NCBI GenBank assembly: GCA_026389955.1
Contig: JAPLGY010000168.1
Span: forward strand, 1 to 8,172
Reading direction: 5' to 3'
Length of the DNA stretch: 8,172 nt
DNA from: Caldilinea sp.
GTDB lineage: Bacteria; Chloroflexota; Anaerolineae; Caldilineales; Caldilineaceae
The notes below the pieces were generated by a model. The model saw only the letters and a list, made by a program, of their open reading frames with translations. It did not search any database and had not been told where the DNA came from. Positions 1-4,366 of this stretch are shown piece after piece. The position numbers and the translations under genes were made by a program. The stretch's first letter is position 1, and every line of letters begins with the position of its first letter.

Positions 1-695
1 TGGTGGGGGCCCATGTTGATAATCATGTTCTCACGGTTCATGCCAGGCGGCAGCACAGGGGGCTTGCTCTCCGCAGCCAGCACCTGCTTGCCAAACGATT
101 CAAATTCGGGGTCGCTCCAGGTCAGGGTGAAGGGCACTTCTTCGCCCCCCACCGGCACCTGCTTTTGCAGCGGGTGGTTGGGCCAGCTCTCCGGCATCAG
201 GATGCGGCGAAGGTCAGGATGGCCTGTAAACCGGATCCCCATCAGATCCCAGACCTCGCGTTCGGGCCAGGTCGCGCCGGCAAAGACACCCGCCAGACTG
301 GGAACGGAGGGCCGCTTGTTGTCAGCCACGGGGCAGACCACCATCAGATGCTGCTTGCGGGCGTAGGAACGCAGCTGGTAGACGGTGTGGAAACGCTGGT
401 CGCTGACCGGCAGCTCAGAACGGTCGACCGCAGAAACATCGATCAGCGCCTCGTAGCACAGCTGCGGATCCTGGCGGACAAACTCGGCCAGCGCCACCAG
501 CTGGCCGGGCGCCACGTAGACAACCTGCTGGCCGTTGTGCAGGCCAGCCGCCAACAGAGCCGTACCAAAGCGTTCGACAATACGGGCCGTGTCCGGGCTT
601 TCCCCGGAAGGCAACGGGGCCACCGCCGGGATCCCCAACGGGTTGAGGCCGGGCAGCGTTTCGTAAGCGCGCGTGCGGGGAGAAACGTTGAGCAT
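1..695 (-). CDS. nuoCD: NADH-quinone oxidoreductase subunit C/D fusion (5' part only)
   Basis: This is the N-terminal 231 residues of a complex I subunit; the gene continues past the left window edge. Residues about 40-200 are the 30-kDa subunit (NuoC) domain. They include the family signature around 145-165, with WPEREVWDLMG followed by GHPDLRRIL, and then HPLQKQVPVGGEEVPFT. The frame then runs without a stop into NMGPH at 227-231, which is how NuoD (49-kDa subunit) begins (normally NMGPxHPSTHGV). The gene is therefore a NuoC-NuoD fusion, as in E. coli. The product sits in the peripheral arm on the cytoplasmic side; the NuoD part helps form the quinone site next to NuoB. I chose ATG at 695 because GGAGA lies 5 bases upstream and the nuoB stop is 16 bases away. 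The first ~35 residues are poorly conserved. Identification is firm; the fusion is inferred from the first few NuoD residues. Confidence 0.93.
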   Translation of the reverse strand, partial: MLNVSPRTRAYETLPGLNPLGIPAVAPLPSGESPDTARIVERFGTALLAAGLHNGQQVVYVAPGQLVALAEFVRQDPQLCYEALIDVSAVDRSELPVSDQRFHTVYQLRSYARKQHLMVVCPVADNKRPSVPSLAGVFAGATWPEREVWDLMGIRFTGHPDLRRILMPESWPNHPLQKQVPVGGEEVPFTLTWSDPEFESFGKQVLAAESKPPVLPPGMNRENMIINMGPH

Positions 696-711
696 GAAGT
701 TCTCCGGGAAG

Positions 712-1269
712 TTAGGCCAGTTGGGGCCGGCGCAATGATTCGAGCGACGAAATTTCGTCCGGCTGTTTGGAGGGAGGCGACACCTTGGACTCGACATAGG
801 TGCGGAACGTCTCTTTGCCCTGCTTGGCGCGCAACTTGTCGAGCGCATAAAGCAGCGACTCTGGGCGGGGTGGGCACCCTGGCACATAGACATCGACCGG
901 AATGAGTTTGTCCACCCCTTGGACAATCGCATAGTTGTTGAACGGGCCGCCAGCGCTGGCACAGATCCCCATCGCAATCACCCATTTGGGCTCAGACATC
1001 TGGTCGTGGAGCCGCTTGATGACCGGAGCCATCTTGTTGCTGACCCGACCCGAGACAATCATCAGATCTGCCTGGCGAGGGCTGGCACGGAAAAGCTCGG
1101 AACCGTACCGTGAAATATCGTGGCGGGCAGAGCCGGTAGCGATCATTTCGATCGCGCAGCAGGCCAGGCCAAAAAGCAGGGGCCAGGTGCTGTTTTCACG
1201 GCTCCAGTTGACCAGCGTCTCCAGCTGGGTGGTGAGAATTCCTTCAGGCAGTTTTTCTTCGAGACCCAT
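712..1269 (-). CDS. nuoB: NADH-quinone oxidoreductase subunit B (N2 cluster subunit)
   Basis: 185 residues, normal for NuoB. This peripheral-arm subunit of complex I binds the terminal [4Fe-4S] cluster N2, which passes electrons to quinone. The expected ligands are all present: the C37-C38 pair in LACCAIEM, C103 in MGICASAGG and C132 in VPGCPPRPE. Other conserved stretches are [20 protein letters not shown] and [18 protein letters not shown]. The C-terminal tail after about residue 155 (lysine, serine and proline rich) is variable in the family. The start ATG at 1269 lies 6 bases after the nuoA stop, and GGGAG at the end of nuoA serves as the ribosome binding site, so the two genes are probably translationally coupled. 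nuoCD follows 16 bases downstream. No anomaly seen. Confidence 0.97.
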   Translation of the reverse strand: MGLEEKLPEGILTTQLETLVNWSRENSTWPLLFGLACCAIEMIATGSARHDISRYGSELFRASPRQADLMIVSGRVSNKMAPVIKRLHDQMSEPKWVIAMGICASAGGPFNNYAIVQGVDKLIPVDVYVPGCPPRPESLLYALDKLRAKQGKETFRTYVESKVSPPSKQPDEISSLESLRRPQLA

Positions 1270-1275
1270 GCGTAG

Positions 1276-1647
1276 TTACTCCCAGTCTAAAGCACCCTTC
1301 GACCACTCGTAGACGAGGCCGAGAACAAGAATCAGCAAAAAGAACCCGATCGGCGCCAGCGCAACCAGCACCCCATAGGTATCACGCAGCGGCAGCAGCG
1401 CCCCAGCCCACGGAAACAGAAAAACAACTTCGATGTCAAAAAGGATAAACAGCATCGCCACCAGATAGTACTTGACCGGAAAACGGCGGCGCGCGTCGTG
1501 GAACGGGATGATCCCCGATTCGTACGGCTCCAGCTTCTGGGCATTCTTGCGGCTTGGGCCCAACAGGCTGGGAAGCCCAATGGCGATGAGGGCAAAAACA
1601 ATGGAGATGACAATAAAAATCAGAAGTGGAAAATAGTCTTGAGCCAT
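1276..1647 (-). CDS. nuoA: NADH-quinone oxidoreductase subunit A
   Basis: 123 residues, usual size for NuoA, a small membrane-arm subunit of complex I next to the quinone entry. Three membrane segments are visible: about residues 7-29, 60-81 and 88-110. The conserved loop LEPYESGI and the core VKYYLVAMLFILFDIEVVFL, with the acidic pair in FDIE, are diagnostic. An upstream in-frame ATG would add 20 residues lacking family similarity. I chose ATG at 1647 because NuoA proteins begin just before the first membrane helix and because AAGGAAG lies 6 bases upstream. It is the first gene of the nuo operon, with nuoB 6 bases behind it. A sigma70-like promoter lies about 80 bases upstream. Confidence 0.96.
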   Translation of the reverse strand: MAQDYFPLLIFIVISIVFALIAIGLPSLLGPSRKNAQKLEPYESGIIPFHDARRRFPVKYYLVAMLFILFDIEVVFLFPWAGALLPLRDTYGVLVALAPIGFFLLILVLGLVYEWSKGALDWE

Positions 1648-1729
1648 CAACGTCTTCCTTGCTGCTGGGCAGGCCCTGGACAAGGCTTGCCGTCCCCAAA
1701 GAGTCAATCCGTTGCCATACTGCTAAAGC

Positions 1730-1758
1730 AGTTTACATTAGCCGATCTCTTGTGTCAA
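1730..1758 (-). promoter_or_regulatory. Predicted sigma70-type promoter of the nuo operon
   Basis: Read on the minus strand there is a perfect -35 box TTGACA (1753-1758), a 17-base spacer and a -10 box TAAACT (1730-1735, four of six matches to TATAAT). Transcription would start near 1723, giving a leader of about 75 bases before nuoA. The perfect -35 and ideal spacing in an AT-rich patch make this the best nuo promoter candidate in the gap. The assignment is by pattern only. Confidence 0.6.
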
Positions 1759-1782
1759 CTCTACACCTGCGGTTCCTGTCCC

Positions 1783-1825
1783 TTTGTGAAAAAGAGAACG
1801 AGGGCCCGCCGACGAATTTCACAAA
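1783..1825. promoter_or_regulatory. 9-bp inverted repeat TTTGTGAAA/TTTCACAAA between the divergent promoters
   Basis: TTTGTGAAA (1783-1791) is repeated exactly in inverted form as TTTCACAAA (1817-1825), with 25 bases between the arms. The arms contain TTGTGAA and TTCACAA, the two half-sites of the palindrome bound by the NADH-sensing repressor Rex (consensus TTGTGAA-N4-TTCACAA). The element lies 25 bp upstream of the nuo -35 box and 16 bp upstream of the mraZ -35 box. A standard Rex site has the arms 4 bases apart, so a single dimer is not expected to bind this spacing. The repeat itself is certain; any operator role is speculative. Confidence 0.35.
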
Positions 1826-1841
1826 TTCCCAATTTGGGGGC

Positions 1842-1870
1842 TAGACAAATCCCAAATCCTATGGTAATAT
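1842..1870 (+). promoter_or_regulatory. Predicted sigma70-type promoter of the mraZ/dcw operon
   Basis: TAGACA (1842-1847, five of six matches to TTGACA) is followed after exactly 17 bases by TAATAT (1865-1870, four of six matches to TATAAT). The start of transcription would be near 1877, inside the GTGGG repeats that begin at 1871. The geometry is what is expected for an mraZ promoter repressed by its own product. No transcript data are available, so the start point is inferred. Confidence 0.6.
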
Positions 1871-1895
1871 GTGGGTCAAAGTGGGGCGATGTGGG
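1871..1895 (+). promoter_or_regulatory. MraZ operator: three GTGGG boxes at 10-bp period
   Basis: GTGGG occurs at 1871-1875, 1881-1885 and 1891-1895, an exact 10-bp period with 5-base spacers (one helical turn). MraZ of E. coli is known to bind repeats of TGGGN separated by 5 bases just downstream of its own promoter, and this array fits that rule exactly. It starts directly after the -10 box and covers the predicted transcription start. A degenerate fourth box (TGGT, 1862-1865) keeps the same phase and overlaps the -10. MraZ is encoded about 300 bases downstream, so autorepression of the cluster is the natural reading. Confidence 0.85.
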
Positions 1896-2040
1896 ACAAA
1901 TGTACCTTCTCAGCTCTCCACTTTTTTGATACGAGAGTTACCTGTTGTTCGGGGTGTTTCAAAAGTAATGGGTGGTGCGCAGTACGCCCAGACCTGCCGC
2001 ACCAGACATGGCGCTATCGGTTGCGCATCACTCATTACGG

Positions 2041-2071
2041 CCCGGGCTGACTCCCGGGAAGACAGTTTTTT
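2041..2071 (+). terminator. Possible weak terminator or attenuator hairpin in the mraZ leader
   Basis: CCCGGG (2041-2046) and CCCGGG (2053-2058) can pair across a 6-base loop. Seven bases later comes a run of six T (2066-2071). The stem is all G and C but only 6 bp, and the T run is not adjacent to it, so this is a poor intrinsic terminator. It could still act as a pause or attenuation site ahead of mraZ. Confidence 0.25.
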
Positions 2072-2105
2072 GCAAAAGACCGCAGAAAACAGGAGAACCT
2101 CCCAC

Positions 2106-2131
2106 CAGGCAGCAGTTTCAGGCAGCAGTTT
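2106..2131 (+). repeat. 13-bp perfect tandem duplication in the mraZ leader
   Basis: CAGGCAGCAGTTT at 2106-2118 is repeated without change at 2119-2131. It lies 38 bases before the mraZ start codon. Such a duplication could arise by replication slippage. No function is apparent. Confidence 0.85.
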
Positions 2132-2169
2132 TTGCAGGCAATAGCTTTGCGGACAACAGCGCAACCGAT

Positions 2170-2604
2170 ATGTTTCTGGGCGAATACACACATACACTGG
2201 ACGCCAAGGGTCGGCTGACGATTCCGTCGAAATACCGGAACGAACTGGCGGCTGGGATGGTGTTGACACGCAACCCTGTGGACCGTTGTCTGCTGTTGTT
2301 TCCCCAGGTGGAGTGGGATCGGCTGGCAGACAAAGTCAGTGCGCTGCCGTTGACTGACCCAAGGTCTGCCGCCTTTCGCCGTGCTTTCTTCAGCGCTGCG
2401 GAGGATGCCGAGCCCGATGGGCAAGGGCGAATTTTGTTGAGTTCACGGCTGCGCAGCCACGCCCAGATCCAAGGGGACGTGGTCGTAGCGGGGATGAATA
2501 AATTTATTGAACTGTGGGCACCCGCACTCTGGGAGGAAAAAGTAACAGGTGTGTTGGCGGATGTCGACTTCACCGGCGACTTTTTTGGCACCTTAAGTCT
2601 CTAA
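2170..2604 (+). CDS. mraZ: Transcriptional regulator MraZ
   Basis: 144 residues, typical for MraZ, the DNA-binding regulator that heads most dcw clusters and forms ring-shaped oligomers. Two SpoVT/AbrB-like half domains are visible. The first runs from the MFLGEYTHTLDAKGRLTIPS motif at residues 1-20 to about 50. The second is built around DGQGRILL (83-90), with VVVAGMNKFIELW following. I chose ATG at 2170 because MraZ proteins begin right at MF(L/R)G; the same frame is open further upstream to 1972 but that stretch does not look like MraZ. No Shine-Dalgarno sequence is visible in the 20 bases before the start. Three GTGGG boxes over the predicted promoter indicate that MraZ represses its own operon. 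rsmH starts 7 bases after the stop. Confidence 0.96.
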   Translation: MFLGEYTHTLDAKGRLTIPSKYRNELAAGMVLTRNPVDRCLLLFPQVEWDRLADKVSALPLTDPRSAAFRRAFFSAAEDAEPDGQGRILLSSRLRSHAQIQGDVVVAGMNKFIELWAPALWEEKVTGVLADVDFTGDFFGTLSL

Positions 2605-2611
2605 ATACGTA

Positions 2612-3589
2612 ATGGGAGATCGCCTGCCCATCGCCGCAGACCCGGCCACTGCTTTCCATGAGCCGGTGTTGTTGAACCAGGTGCTTGACGGTCTCGCTGT
2701 CAAGCCAGGTGCCTGGATGATCGACGGCACCGCAGGAGGTGGTGGTCACACCGAAGCCTTGCTGGCTCGTTCCGCACCCAATGGCCGTGTATTGGGAATC
2801 GATGCGGACCCAGCCGCCATTCGGCGAATCTCAGTACGCCTTGCCGACGCACTGGCCGCACAGCGCCTGGTCCTGCACCAGAGCGAGTTTGCCCGGCTGG
2901 AAGCGGTGGCAGCTGCGTACGCATTTGCCCCAGTTGATGGCGTCCTTTTAGACTTGGGAGTGAGCAGCTTCCAGTTGCAGACGCCAGACAGGGGCTTTTC
3001 ATTTTCTCAACAAGGCCCGCTCGACATGCGCTTTGACCCGGAACAGACCCCCAGCGCGGCCGAGGTGGTCAACGAATGGCCCGAGCAGGAGCTGGCCGAG
3101 CTCTTTTTCCGCTGTGGGGAAGAGCCACAGAGCCGACGGATTGCAAGGTACCTGGTCCAGCACCGACCCTTTGCCACAACTACAGCGCTGGCAGAAGCGA
3201 TCGAACATGCCGTTGGCGGGCGTCGTGGCGCCCGCCTCCACCCGGCGACCCGTATCTTTCAGGCGCTGCGCATTCTGGTCAACCAGGAGCTGCAGCAGAT
3301 CGAGGCGGTGCTGCCCCAGGCACTCCGTCTGCTGCGGCCAGGCGGTCGGCTGGCTGTGATCAGCTTTCACAGCCTGGAGGATCGGATCGTCAAACGGTGG
3401 ATGGCAGAGGAGGCTCGTATCTATGTGGCTGACCCCACACACCGGTACGGTGGCTACGAGCGCCAGCCCACGTTGCGGATTCTCACTCGAAAACCCGTGA
3501 TGGCTGCGGCCGACGAGGTGAACCGCAACCCACGCAGCCGTTCGGCCAAACTTCGTGTTGCCGAAAAGCTGCCCCCCAATCTAGTGTGA
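2612..3589 (+). CDS. rsmH: 16S rRNA (cytosine(1402)-N(4))-methyltransferase RsmH
   Basis: 325 residues, normal for RsmH (MraW). The family transfers a methyl group from S-adenosylmethionine to N4 of C1402 of 16S rRNA, in the ribosomal P site. HEPVLLNQVLDGL (16-28) is the usual opening. DGTAGGGGHT (38-47) is the SAM-binding loop. DLGVSSFQL (114-122), DMRFD (138-142), HPATRIFQALRILVN, SFHSLEDR (251-258) and NPRSRSAKLR (306-315) are the other family blocks. The start ATG at 2612 lies 7 bases after mraZ. There is no clear Shine-Dalgarno sequence, so translation may depend on coupling to mraZ. It is the second gene of the operon, in its standard place. The 195-base gap after it is unusually long for this cluster. 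Confidence 0.97.
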   Translation: MGDRLPIAADPATAFHEPVLLNQVLDGLAVKPGAWMIDGTAGGGGHTEALLARSAPNGRVLGIDADPAAIRRISVRLADALAAQRLVLHQSEFARLEAVAAAYAFAPVDGVLLDLGVSSFQLQTPDRGFSFSQQGPLDMRFDPEQTPSAAEVVNEWPEQELAELFFRCGEEPQSRRIARYLVQHRPFATTTALAEAIEHAVGGRRGARLHPATRIFQALRILVNQELQQIEAVLPQALRLLRPGGRLAVISFHSLEDRIVKRWMAEEARIYVADPTHRYGGYERQPTLRILTRKPVMAAADEVNRNPRSRSAKLRVAEKLPPNLV

Positions 3590-3592
3590 AGC

Positions 3593-3641
3593 GTGATGTG
3601 TGACAAGTGAACTGCTGGCCCTCCCTCACACCACTCATCAC
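3593..3641 (+). repeat. Interrupted inverted repeat just after rsmH
   Basis: GTGATGTGTGA (3593-3603) can pair with TCACA (3626-3630) and CATCAC (3636-3641), giving 11 bp broken by a 5-base bulge (CCACT) around a 22-base loop. It starts 4 bases after the rsmH stop codon, where an mRNA end or stability element might sit. No T run follows, so it is not a convincing intrinsic terminator. Confidence 0.4.
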
Positions 3642-3680
3642 GGATCACAAAATTCGGAGGCCCAGACAGCCTTCCGTAGT

Positions 3681-3708
3681 GTAGGGGCGACGCGTGCGTC
3701 GCCCCTAC
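3681..3708. repeat. Palindromic intergenic repeat (13-bp arms)
   Basis: GTAGGGGCGACGC (3681-3693) and GCGTCGCCCCTAC (3696-3708) are exact inverted copies separated by 2 bases, forming a very stable hairpin in DNA or RNA. Outside this, TGTA and TACA extend the symmetry imperfectly. I recall near-identical palindromes scattered between genes of Chloroflexota and some other environmental bacteria, often yielding spurious VGATHASP-type peptides when translated. That recollection was not checked. It is most likely a dispersed REP-like or miniature mobile repeat. There is no T run, so it is not a standard terminator. Confidence 0.75.
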
Positions 3709-3712
3709 TACA

Positions 3713-3757
3713 CTGTAAACCGTTGTTCTGTAAACCGTTGTCCCGTAAACCATCGAG
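3713..3757 (+). repeat. Three tandem copies of a 15-bp repeat
   Basis: CTGTAAACCGTTGTT (3713-3727), CTGTAAACCGTTGTC (3728-3742) and CCGTAAACCATCGAG (3743-3757) are tandem copies at an exact 15-base period. The first two differ at one base and the third has decayed, keeping the GTAAACC core at 3745-3751. The array begins 4 bases after the palindrome and ends 27 bases before the ftsL start. It may be a slippage product or a set of protein sites; function unknown. Confidence 0.8.
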
Positions 3758-3784
3758 ACAAAATGATTCGAGAGAGGTGTGGGG

Positions 3785-4366
3785 ATGTTACAACGCAGCA
3801 GCCTGTCTTCTACAGTCTCCTCCGAGTTGAACGCTCCCTGGCCGCAGAGTTGGCTCCAAGGCAGGTGGGGCAGAGGGCTCGAGCTGATCTGGCTGCCAGT
3901 CAACGCGCGCCAGTATCTGCTGGTGCTGGTTGCCGTCACTGTGCTCGCGGCCGGCATGCTTTCCCAGGTCTGGTTCAACGTTCAGATCACCCAAGAACAG
4001 CGTCAGTTGCAGGGGCTCGAAGCGCAGCGCCAGCAGATTGAACGACAAAACAGCGAGCTGGTCTACGCGATCGCTGCGACGACATCGCTGCGCCAGATCG
4101 AGCAGTATGCCCTGGCCCAAGGGTACCGGCCCACAATGGCACCGGTCTATGCCAGCCGCCAGCCCCCCGTAGAGCTGTCTGACGCCCAACCGACGCCGGC
4201 AGCGGTCGGGCGCATGCAACAGCCCGCAACCGCCAGAGACGGTTTCTGGGCGGCCGCCGGGCGAGGGCTCGACGCTGGGGGCACCTGGGTTCTTCAGCAG
4301 GCCCAGCAAGGATCTGCCGCTGCCGTCCATTGGTTTACAGAAGTGCGGAGACGCTGGATGCCATGA
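3785..4366 (+). CDS. ftsL: FtsL-like septum protein (single membrane pass, coiled coil)
   Basis: 193 residues with the layout of FtsL/DivIC proteins, small bitopic division proteins that join FtsB/DivIC and FtsQ and activate FtsW-FtsI. Residues 1-43 are a cytoplasmic N-terminus, 44-64 a membrane helix ([20 protein letters not shown]), and 68-97 a glutamine-rich coiled coil with heptad spacing ([19 protein letters not shown]). [15 protein letters not shown] (102-116) matches the usual motif after the coil. A tail of about 75 residues rich in Ala, Gln, Gly and Trp follows, making the protein longer than most FtsL. Sequence conservation in this family is low, so the name rests on architecture and on position between rsmH and ftsI. 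I chose ATG at 3785 over the in-frame GTG at 3779 because AGGTG lies 5 bases upstream. The stop overlaps the ftsI start by 4 bases (ATGA). Confidence 0.85.
   Translation: MLQRSSLSSTVSSELNAPWPQSWLQGRWGRGLELIWLPVNARQYLLVLVAVTVLAAGMLSQVWFNVQITQEQRQLQGLEAQRQQIERQNSELVYAIAATTSLRQIEQYALAQGYRPTMAPVYASRQPPVELSDAQPTPAAVGRMQQPATARDGFWAAAGRGLDAGGTWVLQQAQQGSAAAVHWFTEVRRRWMP

Larger units (their letters stand above)
1877..2169 (+). other. Long untranslated leader of mraZ
   Basis: About 290 bases separate the predicted mraZ transcription start from the mraZ ATG. I see no gene here. It can form a 7-bp hairpin from TGGTGCG (1973-1979) and CGCACCA (1998-2004), and a 6-bp CCCGGG hairpin at 2041-2058. It also holds a T-rich run and a 13-bp tandem duplication at 2106-2131. 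AGGAG at 2091-2095 looks like a ribosome binding site but has no start codon at the right distance. A reading frame continuous with mraZ is open through 66 codons from 1972, but its sequence does not resemble MraZ proteins. I recognise no known riboswitch or ribosomal leader. The leader's extent depends on the promoter call. Confidence 0.45.

Noticed and set aside
3..905. A 300-residue plus-strand open frame
   Set aside because: It lies antisense to nuoCD and nuoB, whose conserved motifs are clear on the minus strand. Its translation is rich in Arg, His and Gln and has no recognisable domain.
443..985. A 180-residue minus-strand open frame
   Set aside because: It overlaps nuoB and nuoCD in another frame; Cys- and Arg-rich composition is typical of a shadow frame.
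1869..2144. A 91-residue open frame in the mraZ leader (internal ATG at 1968)
   Set aside because: It begins inside the MraZ operator, and neither it nor the internal ATG has a ribosome binding site or a recognisable motif.
3681..3708. Palindrome as an intrinsic terminator of mraZ-rsmH
   Set aside because: The hairpin is strong but no T run follows on either strand, and the downstream genes have no convincing promoter of their own in the gap.
3738..3766. Possible promoter for ftsL (TTGTCC, 17 bases, AAATGA)
   Set aside because: The -10 match is too poor to support a promoter call.
3779..3784. GTG start for ftsL
   Set aside because: The GTG is part of the AGGTG ribosome binding site of the ATG at 3785.
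3454..3978. A 174-residue minus-strand open frame crossing the repeat gap
   Set aside because: It overlaps the ends of rsmH and ftsL in antisense. Its middle, including VGATHASP, is translated palindromic repeat.
4330..4362. TTG start for ftsI, 11 codons earlier
   Set aside because: The ATG at 4363 overlaps the ftsL stop in the common ATGA arrangement and gives a normal N-terminus.
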